This document shows positions 47,443 to 54,876 of a stretch of 55,396 nucleotides of DNA, in pieces; position 1 is the stretch's first letter, and each line of letters opens with the position of its first letter. This stretch comes from Betaproteobacteria bacterium (GTDB lineage Bacteria > Pseudomonadota > Gammaproteobacteria > Burkholderiales > SG8-41), in contig JANYDY010000107.1 in assembly GCA_025363435.1 (NCBI GenBank), forward strand, positions 1 to 55,396. The letters run 5' to 3'. Below the pieces are notes generated by a model. That model had not been told where the DNA came from. It worked only from the letters and a program-made list of their open reading frames with translations, and did no database searches. The translations under genes and the position numbers were made by a program.

Positions 47443-47445
47443 TAT
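47416..47445 (+). promoter_or_regulatory. sigma70-type promoter for rpoH
   Basis: TTGGCA (47416-47421, five of six matches) and TAATAT (47440-47445, four of six) are spaced by 18 bases. The boxes coincide with the two arms of the CIRCE-like element, so bound repressor would block the polymerase. It lies 22 bases before ATG 47468, leaving a leader of about 15 bases with AGGGAG. Confidence 0.6.
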
Positions 47446-47467
47446 TTGTTCTTAAGGGAGCAGAGCC

Positions 47468-48322
47468 ATGACCAGTTACGCATTACCGATTCCGTCAGCC
47501 ACCGGCAGCCTCGACAGCTATATCCAGTCGGTCAACCGGTTTCCTATCCTGTCGCAACAGGATGAGACCGATCTTGCGCGCCGCTTTCGCGACCACGAAG
47601 ACCTTGATGCCGCGCGACAATTGATCATGTCGCACCTGCGCGTAGTGGTCTCGATTGCGCGCGGCTACCTCGGCTACGGCCTGCCGCAGGCCGACCTGAT
47701 TCAGGAAGGCAATATCGGCCTGATGAAAGCCGTCAAGCGTTTTGACCCGGAACGCGGCGTGCGGCTGGTCTCGTTTGCGGTACACTGGATCCGCGCCGAA
47801 ATGCACGAGTACATATTGCGCAACTGGCGCATTGTAAAAATCGCCACCACCAAGGCACAGCGCAAACTGTTTTTCAACCTGCGCAGCATGAAGCGCGGCC
47901 TCGATACGCTGGGCGCCGATGAAGTCCATTCAATGGCGAAACAGCTCGGCGTGAAAGCGGAAGAAGTGGTTGAAATGGAAACACGCCTGGGTGGCAAGGA
48001 CGTCGCGCTCGAGCCGCTGAATGATGACAGCGAAGATAGTTTCGCGCCGATCGCCTACCTCAGGGATACGCGCGCTGAGCCCGACCATATTCTCGAGCAG
48101 GAACAATCAACCCGTCTGCGCAGCGCCGGACTGGAAAAAGCACTGACGAGTCTCGATCCGCGCAGCCGGCGTATCGTCGAAGCACGCTGGTTACGCGAAA
48201 CCGATCAGGCGACGCTGCATGACCTCGCTGCCGAGTTCAAGGTATCGGCAGAACGCATACGCCAGATTGAAAACAAGGCGATGCAGAAAATGCGCGGCAT
48301 TATCGGCGCAGCGGCGCACTGA
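47468..48322 (+). CDS. rpoH: RNA polymerase sigma factor RpoH (sigma-32)
   Basis: A 284-residue heat-shock sigma factor. Region 2 contains DLIQEGNIGLMKAVKRFDPE and VHWIRAEMHEYILRNWRIVK. The RpoH box QRKLFFNLRS marks the subfamily. Region 4 ends FKVSAERIRQIENKAMQKMR. It directs transcription of chaperone and protease genes. AGGGAG lies 7 bases before ATG 47468. Its promoter carries a CIRCE-like operator, which suggests that HrcA controls the sigma-32 level. Confidence 0.97.
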   Translation: MTSYALPIPSATGSLDSYIQSVNRFPILSQQDETDLARRFRDHEDLDAARQLIMSHLRVVVSIARGYLGYGLPQADLIQEGNIGLMKAVKRFDPERGVRLVSFAVHWIRAEMHEYILRNWRIVKIATTKAQRKLFFNLRSMKRGLDTLGADEVHSMAKQLGVKAEEVVEMETRLGGKDVALEPLNDDSEDSFAPIAYLRDTRAEPDHILEQEQSTRLRSAGLEKALTSLDPRSRRIVEARWLRETDQATLHDLAAEFKVSAERIRQIENKAMQKMRGIIGAAAH

Positions 48323-48353
48323 TCTTCGCCGTCGCGCTGCGGCGCAATCAGAG

Positions 48354-48947
48354 CTATCCGAGCAGCAACCGTATATCGTGCAGCAGTTTCTGCGCGCCTT
48401 GCCCGTAGGCGGAAAACAAGCGCAGCCGTCCCGACGCATCGTAAATATAGGTGCCTGCGGAATGATCAACCGTGTAGCCGCCGCCGGCCAGCGGCTGCTT
48501 CTGGAAAAAAATCTTGAATTCCTTGGCCGTGCGCGCGGTTGCATCGGCATCGCCGTAGAGGCCGAGAAACGACGGGTGGAAGGCCGGCACGTAATTTGAC
48601 AGCAAAGCTGGCGTATCGCGCGCAGGATCCACCGTAATAAACAGCACCTGAACGCGCTCTGCGTCCTTGCCGAGCTCTTTCATTACCAGGGCCATCTCGC
48701 CCATGGTGGTCGGACAAACGTCCGGACAATAAGTGTAGCCAAAAAAAATCGCCACCACCTTGCCCTTGAAATCGTCGAGGGTGCGCAGCTTGCCGTTGTG
48801 ATCGGTAAGTTGAAAACTGCGACCGAAATCCGCGCCGGTCAGGTCGGTCAGCTGGAAAGCGGGCTTGCCGGCGCCGCCGTCACAGGCGGCAAGCAGCAAC
48901 GACAGCAGCACCGCGATTACCACCCGATAAACCACACTGCTTCTCAT
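48354..48947 (-). CDS. SCO1/SenC family copper chaperone
   Basis: A 197-residue thioredoxin-fold lipoprotein (lipobox LLAAC, Cys22). The copper ligands are the CxxxC of GYTYCPDVCPTTMG (Cys74 and Cys78) and a His in VDHSAG near residue 159. TVDPARDTP is also family-typical. It delivers copper to the CuA site of subunit II. It follows ctaB closely and is convergent with rpoH. Confidence 0.95.
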   Translation of the reverse strand: MRSSVVYRVVIAVLLSLLLAACDGGAGKPAFQLTDLTGADFGRSFQLTDHNGKLRTLDDFKGKVVAIFFGYTYCPDVCPTTMGEMALVMKELGKDAERVQVLFITVDPARDTPALLSNYVPAFHPSFLGLYGDADATARTAKEFKIFFQKQPLAGGGYTVDHSAGTYIYDASGRLRLFSAYGQGAQKLLHDIRLLLG

Positions 48948-48951
48948 CGCA

Positions 48952-49854
48952 TCACAGCATCACGTAATGGTCGAGCAGAAGGGCAGTGAACAACAGCATC
49001 AGATACAAAATCGAATAACGAAACGTTGTCTGCGCAAGGCGATCGCTGTAATCGCGGTAAATCCGTATCGCGTAGTAGAGAAAAACCGCATCGAGCACCA
49101 GTACGGCGGCAAGGTAAAGCGCGCCGCTCATGCGCGTCGCAAAAGGCAGCAGCGTTACTGCAACCAGTATTACCGTATACAAAAGCACGTGCAGGCGAGT
49201 AAAGCTGTCGCCGTGCGTGACCGGCAGCATGGGCACGCCGGCCTTCGCATATTCGTTTTTCCGGTAGAGCGCGAGCGCCCAGAAATGCGGCGGCGTCCAC
49301 GCGAAAATAATCAGGAACAGCAGCAATGCCTGAAAGGGAACGTCACCGGTCGCGGCCGCCCAGCCCAGCACCGGCGGCATGGCGCCCGAGGCGCCACCGA
49401 TGACAATGTTTTGCGGCGTCATCGGTTTGAGCACAACGGTGTAAATGACTGCGTAGCCGAAGAAGGTCGCCAGCGTCAGCCACATGGTCAGCGCGTTGAC
49501 TTCAAAATACAGCACCGCAAGCCCGGCGCCGCCGACGATGCTGGCAAACACCAGCGTCTGCGGGGTGCTCAACTCGCCGCGCGGCAGAGGCCTGCCGCGA
49601 GTGCGCGCCATCACCGCATCGATTTTCTGCTCAACGATGCAATTGAACGTGGCGGCAGCACCCGCCACCAGTGCGATACCCAGCGTGGCAGCGGCGACAC
49701 GCCAGGCGAAGCGCGCGTCGATCATGTCAGGCGACACCGCCAGAAACATGCCGATGACGGCGCAGAACACGATCAGCGAGACGACGCGCGGCTTGGTCAG
49801 CGCAATGAACTGCGCGAAACGCGTCGTTGTCTGCTGCCAGGTAATTGTGGTCAT
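48952..49854 (-). CDS. ctaB: protoheme IX farnesyltransferase (haem O synthase)
   Basis: A 300-residue UbiA-family membrane enzyme that attaches a farnesyl group to haem B. The prenyl-binding region is [20 protein letters not shown], and [15 protein letters not shown] opens the fold. About eight to nine helices are seen. ATG 49854 is chosen; the longer open frame upstream runs antisense-like through the neighbour. ctaA, which converts the product to haem A and usually sits just upstream, is missing here. Confidence 0.95.
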   Translation of the reverse strand: MTTITWQQTTTRFAQFIALTKPRVVSLIVFCAVIGMFLAVSPDMIDARFAWRVAAATLGIALVAGAAATFNCIVEQKIDAVMARTRGRPLPRGELSTPQTLVFASIVGGAGLAVLYFEVNALTMWLTLATFFGYAVIYTVVLKPMTPQNIVIGGASGAMPPVLGWAAATGDVPFQALLLFLIIFAWTPPHFWALALYRKNEYAKAGVPMLPVTHGDSFTRLHVLLYTVILVAVTLLPFATRMSGALYLAAVLVLDAVFLYYAIRIYRDYSDRLAQTTFRYSILYLMLLFTALLLDHYVML

Positions 49855-49927
49855 CGGTGAGTCGCGGCGGAAAGCGCGCAGTTTATCACTGCCGGCGGGC
49901 GCGACAAAACGATCGTCATAGACGCAG

Positions 49928-50500
49928 TTATCCGATCTGCGAGGTTTTGAGCAAGCGCAACAGGTCCTTGATGATGCGTGACGGCTCAGCATCATGGGGA
50001 TAGCGCAGAACCAGATTGCCGAGCGGATCAACCAGATAAATGTAACTGCCGGTGCTGCCGCCGGCCGGCAGGGCCTTAAGCAGGGCGCTGCCTGCGGCAC
50101 GCACCAGCCAGGTGCCCTCGTACGACGCCGTGGTCGCTGCCGCCGGCGTGACGGCGTCGTCGATCAGCCAGACGCGCTCGATGCGACTCATTTCGCGGCC
50201 CTGCGTCAGCCGCAACTGCCGCAACGCGAAAAGATTTTTTTGGCATTCGACGGCACAGGCGCCACCCGCGGTCATCAGCAACACCCATTTGCCGCGAAGT
50301 TGTTCGAACTTGAATTCAGAACCATCATTCAACTGAAGGCGTCCGGACGGTAGCGGCTTGGTACCGACCAGTTCGCCGTAGTTGACCTGGCCTTTTGGCA
50401 CGAAAAAATAATAGGCGAGATACGACGCCACAACCGGCGCGATACACAGCGCAATGATCAGCCACAGGCTGGCGCGGCTAGGTTTTACGTTTTCTGACAT
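49928..50500 (-). CDS. SCO-like membrane-anchored protein of the oxidase cluster
   Basis: A 190-residue protein with one N-terminal helix ([20 protein letters not shown]) and a thioredoxin-like periplasmic domain. [19 protein letters not shown] has a C-x3-C pair (Cys82, Cys86) placed as in Sco proteins. Proteins of this kind occur between surf1 and ctaA in many betaproteobacteria, mostly without a name. It may handle copper or thiols for oxidase assembly, which is inference. No conserved His of Sco type is obvious. It overlaps the end of surf1 by 23 bp. Confidence 0.8.
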   Translation of the reverse strand: MSENVKPSRASLWLIIALCIAPVVASYLAYYFFVPKGQVNYGELVGTKPLPSGRLQLNDGSEFKFEQLRGKWVLLMTAGGACAVECQKNLFALRQLRLTQGREMSRIERVWLIDDAVTPAAATTASYEGTWLVRAAGSALLKALPAGGSTGSYIYLVDPLGNLVLRYPHDAEPSRIIKDLLRLLKTSQIG

Positions 50501-51176
50501 GCGTCACCAGGTAATAAATGAGTATCGTGGCGGCCAGAGCAAACCATTGAAAGGCGTAGCCGTAGTTGCGGTCGGGGCTAGGCCCTGTGGTAGTCCATTC
50601 TCGCTTGAGCCCGTCATCCAGCGCGTTGTCCTGCTGCACGACCACCGGCTGCAATGGAACGGGAACGGTGGCCCGATAGCGCGAAAGCGTCAGATTCTGC
50701 CAGACATTGCCTTCGGCGACGCGTGTCGACAGTTCAAACTGGTGCTCTCCCGGCACCACGGCCTGCCCGGTAATGCGCAGGAGGCCCGCCGGCGTGACGA
50801 CGACCGGCGTCGTGCGCCGGTCGGCCGCCGCGGCGATCCAACCGCGGTTTACCAGCACATAGCGCTCACCGCCTTCGATCTGCAACGGTGTAATCACGTG
50901 GTAGCCGGCGACCCCGTGCAAGATGCGATTGTCGATGAACACCGTGTAGTCGGCGACAAAACGGCCTTGCACTTCGACGCGCCGCCATGCAACGTCGGCA
51001 GCGTTGATTTCCGTGGTGGGAATGGCGATCTGCGCGCCAGCTTGCGCGATCTGCAAACGCTCGGCCAGCGCGGCTTTCTCATTGCCGCGACCAAGCTGCC
51101 AGACACCCAGCGCGACCGTCAACGCGATGCCGGCAAGCGCCGCGACAGTAGGCAGCCACGCCCTCACACTCAGCAT
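50478..51176 (-). CDS. SURF1 family cytochrome oxidase biogenesis protein
   Basis: A 232-residue protein with two membrane helices (near residues 8-26 and 207-226). The start LTVALGVWQLGRGNEKAAL has the usual WQL-R motif, and the C-terminal part has NYGYAFQWFALAATILIYYL. SURF1 inserts haem A in subunit I. ATG 51176 faces the small DUF2909 gene on the other strand across 39 bp. Confidence 0.94.
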   Translation of the reverse strand: MLSVRAWLPTVAALAGIALTVALGVWQLGRGNEKAALAERLQIAQAGAQIAIPTTEINAADVAWRRVEVQGRFVADYTVFIDNRILHGVAGYHVITPLQIEGGERYVLVNRGWIAAAADRRTTPVVVTPAGLLRITGQAVVPGEHQFELSTRVAEGNVWQNLTLSRYRATVPVPLQPVVVQQDNALDDGLKREWTTTGPSPDRNYGYAFQWFALAATILIYYLVTHVRKRKT

Positions 51177-51215
51177 CGCTGGCAGCCTCTGCGGCTCTGG
51201 GCTACACTCGACAGC

Positions 51216-51410
51216 ATGAAAGTCGTTGTCATTATTTTCATTTTTCTGATCATTGCCAGCATGGCATCGGCGCTGTTTTTCATGGTCAGGGATAAGGGTG
51301 CGTCAACACGCACGGTACGCGCGCTGACCTGGCGCGTGGTCTTTTCCATCGTGCTGTTTGCAATGCTGATGCTCGGTTTTCATTTCGGCCTGCTCCCGAA
51401 CAAGCTTTGA
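51216..51410 (+). CDS. twin transmembrane protein (DUF2909)
   Basis: A 64-residue protein with two membrane helices, KVVVIIFIFLIIASMASALF and VFSIVLFAMLMLGFHFGLL, joined by a short basic loop (MVRDKGASTRTVR). Small proteins of this type accompany betaproteobacterial oxidase clusters; the function is not known. It is the only plus-strand gene inside the oxidase block. The open frame extends upstream through surf1, but ATG 51216 gives the family-sized protein. A bidirectional terminator follows. Confidence 0.88.
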   Translation: MKVVVIIFIFLIIASMASALFFMVRDKGASTRTVRALTWRVVFSIVLFAMLMLGFHFGLLPNKL

Positions 51411-51432
51411 GCGTTTTTCTGCCGCAAGATTC

Positions 51433-51465
51433 AAAAAAAACGCCGCATCAAATGCGGCGTTTTTT
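51433..51465. terminator. bidirectional Rho-independent terminator
   Basis: A 9-bp stem (51440-51448 with 51452-51460, 3-base loop) is flanked by eight A on the left and six T on the right. It can end both the DUF2909 transcript (plus) and the oxidase transcript past ctaE (minus). Confidence 0.93.
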
Positions 51466-51501
51466 ATCCGGGTCTGCTGCCGGTGATCGCGCCGCAGCCG
51501 G

Positions 51502-52350
51502 TTATAACCAGTAGACCAGTATAAACAACAACAACCAGACGACGTCAACGAAGTGCCAGTACCAGGCCACGCCCTCGAAACCGAAATGGTGTTCGGCGGT
51601 GAAATGCCCGGCGATGCTGCGCGCCAGTATCACCGTCAGCATCAGCGTACCGATGGTGACGTGAAAACCGTGAAAACCGGTCAGCATGAAAAACGTCGCG
51701 CCGTATGCCCCTGATGAAAGCTTCAGATTGAGCTCGGAATAGGCGTGACTGTATTCATAGGCCTGGAAGCACAGAAAGGTGATACCCAGCGCAACCGTCG
51801 CTGCCAGCCCTAAAATCAGTTGCTTGCGATTATTCTTGAGCAAACCCCAATGGGCGATCGTCACCGTCACGCCCGACGACAGCAGCAGGAAGGTGTTGAG
51901 CGCCGGAATACCCCAGGCCCCCATCGGCGTGAATTTTTCGGCAACACCGGGGCCGGCGGTCGGCCACTGCGCATTGAAATCGGGCCACAGCAGTTTGTGC
52001 TCAAGGTCGCCGAGCCAGGGCACCGACAGCACGCGCATGTAAAACAGCGCGCCGAAGAACGCCGCAAAGAACATCACTTCGGAAAAAATGAACCAGCTCA
52101 TGCCCCAGCGAAAACCAAGATCGACCTGGCTGTTGTATTTGCCGCCTTCGCTTTCGCGCGCAACCGTGCCGAACCAGCCGAACATCATGAAAAACAGGAT
52201 GCACACGCCCGCAATCAGCACAAACTTGCCCCACGATGCTTCGTTCATCCACAACGCGGCGCCAGATGCCATGCTGAGCAGCGCGACCGAGCCGAAAATC
52301 GGCCAGTGCGAAGGATCCGGAACGAAATAACGCGCAGACTGGTTCAACAT
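51502..52350 (-). CDS. ctaE: cytochrome c oxidase subunit III
   Basis: A 282-residue membrane protein with seven helices. GFRWGMSWFIFSEVMFFAAF has the conserved Glu, GFHGFHVTIGTLML is typical, and it ends GVAWYWHFVDVVWLLLFILV. It supports proton uptake and stability of the oxidase. It is the last structural gene of the minus-strand operon and ends at the bidirectional terminator. Confidence 0.97.
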   Translation of the reverse strand: MLNQSARYFVPDPSHWPIFGSVALLSMASGAALWMNEASWGKFVLIAGVCILFFMMFGWFGTVARESEGGKYNSQVDLGFRWGMSWFIFSEVMFFAAFFGALFYMRVLSVPWLGDLEHKLLWPDFNAQWPTAGPGVAEKFTPMGAWGIPALNTFLLLSSGVTVTIAHWGLLKNNRKQLILGLAATVALGITFLCFQAYEYSHAYSELNLKLSSGAYGATFFMLTGFHGFHVTIGTLMLTVILARSIAGHFTAEHHFGFEGVAWYWHFVDVVWLLLFILVYWL

Positions 52351-52385
52351 GATGCTTTCTCCCTGATAGCCCTGATTACAGTTTG

Positions 52386-52598
52386 TCAGCGGGTGATGTA
52401 ACGCACCAGCATGACGAGACTCAATACAAAAATAATTGCGCCGATAATACCCGCCACCACAACCTGCGGCAGCGTCAATGTAACCACATCCTTATCGAGT
52501 GCTGCCTTCTTGCGCACGCCAAAAAACGACCAGAACACCGCTTTGGCCACCTGCAACGGCGTGGCCTTTACCTTTTTTTCGCTGTCCACCTGGATCAA
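52386..52598 (-). CDS. DUF2970 domain-containing small membrane protein
   Basis: A 70-residue protein with a basic N-terminus and a single C-terminal helix (VVVAGIIGAIIFVLSLVMLV). QVAKAVFWSFFGVRKKAAL is the DUF2970 signature. It is found in betaproteobacterial oxidase operons; the role is unknown. The start is TTG 52598, which overlaps the ctaG stop as TTGA, implying coupling. It lies 35 bp before ctaE. Confidence 0.88.
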   Translation of the reverse strand: MIQVDSEKKVKATPLQVAKAVFWSFFGVRKKAALDKDVVTLTLPQVVVAGIIGAIIFVLSLVMLVRYITR

Positions 52599-53134
52599 CC
52601 CGCTTTTTTGGCGGTGCCCTCAACCTCGAAAAACGAATACGAAAGCGTAATGGTATTGATATTCTGCGGCAGCCCCGATTCGATCACGAACACCACCGGC
52701 ATCTGCCGCGATTCACCCGGCTGCAGCGTCTGCTGGGTGAAACAAAAACAATCAATCTTCTTGAAAAAACGATCAGCGAACTGCGGACCGTAGCTTGGAA
52801 TCGCCTGACCGGTAATTGCACGCGTCGAGTTGTTGCGGATTTCGTACATAACGGTGGTCAATTCGCCCGGATGAATGCGCGCGCTGGTCTGCAACGGGCG
52901 AAAAGTCCACGGCAAGGCGCTGCGCAGATTCGAATCGAATTCGATGGTGACGAAACGCGCTGTATCCACCTGCGTGTTGGCGACCTCATCCTGCTTGAGC
53001 AGCCGGTTGACGCCGGTAACCTCGCAAATCTTCTGATAAAACGGAATCAGCGCAAAGCCGAAGCCGAACATCGCCAGCGAGATGACGAACAGCTTGCGCA
53101 TCAGCTGCAGATTCGATTGCGCGGTATTGACCAT
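52595..53134 (-). CDS. ctaG: cytochrome c oxidase assembly protein CtaG (Cox11)
   Basis: A 179-residue copper chaperone for the CuB site. An N-terminal helix (VISLAMFGFGFALIPFYQKI) anchors it to the inner membrane. The copper motif CFCF is in KKIDCFCFTQQTLQPGE, and the immunoglobulin-like domain contains RNNSTRAITGQAIPSYGP. ATG 53134 overlaps the stop of the small upstream ORF by one base (TAATG). Confidence 0.96.
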   Translation of the reverse strand: MVNTAQSNLQLMRKLFVISLAMFGFGFALIPFYQKICEVTGVNRLLKQDEVANTQVDTARFVTIEFDSNLRSALPWTFRPLQTSARIHPGELTTVMYEIRNNSTRAITGQAIPSYGPQFADRFFKKIDCFCFTQQTLQPGESRQMPVVFVIESGLPQNINTITLSYSFFEVEGTAKKAG

Positions 53135-53226
53135 TACCAGTGACGCACGATGACGGCAATAAAGAAGCCCAGCGCAACTAGCGCCAGCAGCAGCGCGGTT
53201 TTCAGTTTTGGCGACACCATATCCAT
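53134..53226 (-). CDS. 30-residue membrane protein between ctaD and ctaG
   Basis: ATG 53226 follows the ctaD stop directly, and the frame reads MDMVSPKLKTALLLALVALG and onward to TAA, whose last base is the first base of the ctaG ATG. One hydrophobic helix fills residues 10-26 and the end is basic (VRHW). Very small membrane proteins occur at this position in related oxidase operons and have been called cytochrome oxidase small assembly proteins. The tight packing and overlapping stop support a real gene. No clear ribosome site is present, so translation probably depends on coupling to ctaD. Confidence 0.72.
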   Translation of the reverse strand: MDMVSPKLKTALLLALVALGFFIAVIVRHW

Positions 53227-54831
53227 TTATTTGACGACCGGCGGCGTTTCGAACGAGTGATACGGCGGCGGTGACGGCAGATGCGTCCACTCCAGCGTAT
53301 CGGCGCCTTCCCACGGGTTGGCCGGCGCTTTTTCGCCGCCGCGTATGCACTTGATCACCGCCGCGACAAACAGCAGTTGCGAGAGGCCGAAGCCCAGTGC
53401 GCCGATCGTGGCGAGCATGTTGAAATCCGCGAACTGCAGCGCATAATCCGGAATGCGGCGCGGCATGCCGGCGAGGCCGAGAAAGTGCATCGGAAAGAAA
53501 GTGACGTTGAAGAAAATCAGCGACAGCCAGAAATGCCATTTACCGAGCGTTTCGCTGTACATGTGGCCAGTCCATTTCGGCAGCCAGAAATAAGCGCCGG
53601 AGAAAATCGCGTAGAGCGAGCCGGCGACCAGCACGTAATGAAAATGCGCGACAACATAATAGGTATCCTGCAACTGGATATCAACCGGCGTGATGGCAAG
53701 AATAAGGCCGGTAAATCCGCCCATCGAGAACACGAAGATAAAGCCGATTGCGAACAACATCGGCGTCTCGAACGTCATCGAGCCCTTCCACATCGTCGCA
53801 ATCCAGTTGAATACCTTAACGCCGGTCGGCACCGCGATGAGCATGGTGGCAAACATGAAGAACAACTGGCCCGCCGCCGGCATGCCGGTGGTGAACATGT
53901 GGTGCGCCCAGACGATGAACGACAGAATCGCAATCGACGAGGTGGCGTAGACCATTGAGGCATAACCGAACAGGGGTTTACGCGCGAACGTCGGGATCAC
54001 CTGCGAGACAATGCCGAACGCCGGCAGAATCATGATGTAAACCTCGGGATGCCCGAAGAACCAGAAAATATGCTGGAACATCACCGGGTCGCCGCCGCCG
54101 GCCGCATTGAAGAAATTGGTACCGAAGTGGCGATCGGTCAGCACCATGGTGATCGCACCGGCCAGCACCGGCATCACGGCAATCAGCAGGTAGGCAGTAA
54201 TCAGCCAGGTCCACACGAACAGCGGCATTTTCATCAGCGTCATGCCGGGGGCGCGCATGTTCAGAATAGTCGTCACGATGTTGATCGAACCCATGATCGA
54301 TGAGGCGCCCATGATGTGCAGCGCAAAAATACCGAGGTCCATGCCCGGCCCCATCTGCGTCGATAGCGGCGCGTAGATCGTCCAGCCCGCAGCGGGTGCC
54401 CCGCCCGGCACGAAGAACGATGCAACCAGCAGAATCGCCGCCGGCGGCAACAGCCAGAAACTCCAGTTGTTCATGCGCGCAAACGCCATGTCGGGCGCGC
54501 CTATCATCAGCGGAATCTGCCAGTTTGCGAAACCGACGAAGGCCGGCATGATCGCGCCGAACACCATGATCAGCCCGTGCATGGTGGTCAGTTCGTTGAA
54601 AAACTCCGGCTCCCAGTATTGCAGTCCGGGCTGGAACAATTCGGCGCGGATACCGAAGGCAAGGAGGCCGCCGATAAAGAACATGGTCATGCTGAAAAAC
54701 AGGTACAGCGTGCCGATGTCTTTATGGTTGGTGGTCGTCACCCAGCGCATCAGCCCCGAAGGGTGGTGTGCGTGGTCGTCGTGGCTGTGGGCGTGATCGT
54801 GTGTCGCTTTTGCGTGCGATGCTGCTTCCAT
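53227..54831 (-). CDS. ctaD: cytochrome c oxidase subunit I
   Basis: A 534-residue haem-copper oxidase core subunit with twelve helices. Seen are the haem and CuB region WFFGHPEVYIMILPAFG (His-Tyr cross-link site), the paired His in VWAHHMFTTGMPA, the K-channel and D-channel stretches, and YYVVAHFHYVLVAGSLYAIF with haem His. The N-terminus is His-rich (HDHAHSHDDHAHH), which may bind metal. ATG 54831 has AGGAG 7 bases upstream; TTG 54846 is less likely. It is an A-type oxidase. Confidence 0.98.
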   Translation of the reverse strand: MEAASHAKATHDHAHSHDDHAHHPSGLMRWVTTTNHKDIGTLYLFFSMTMFFIGGLLAFGIRAELFQPGLQYWEPEFFNELTTMHGLIMVFGAIMPAFVGFANWQIPLMIGAPDMAFARMNNWSFWLLPPAAILLVASFFVPGGAPAAGWTIYAPLSTQMGPGMDLGIFALHIMGASSIMGSINIVTTILNMRAPGMTLMKMPLFVWTWLITAYLLIAVMPVLAGAITMVLTDRHFGTNFFNAAGGGDPVMFQHIFWFFGHPEVYIMILPAFGIVSQVIPTFARKPLFGYASMVYATSSIAILSFIVWAHHMFTTGMPAAGQLFFMFATMLIAVPTGVKVFNWIATMWKGSMTFETPMLFAIGFIFVFSMGGFTGLILAITPVDIQLQDTYYVVAHFHYVLVAGSLYAIFSGAYFWLPKWTGHMYSETLGKWHFWLSLIFFNVTFFPMHFLGLAGMPRRIPDYALQFADFNMLATIGALGFGLSQLLFVAAVIKCIRGGEKAPANPWEGADTLEWTHLPSPPPYHSFETPPVVK

Positions 54832-54876
54832 TGTGCTCTCCTGCAAATCCGTATTGGGTTCCGGTCGGCGCGCGGC

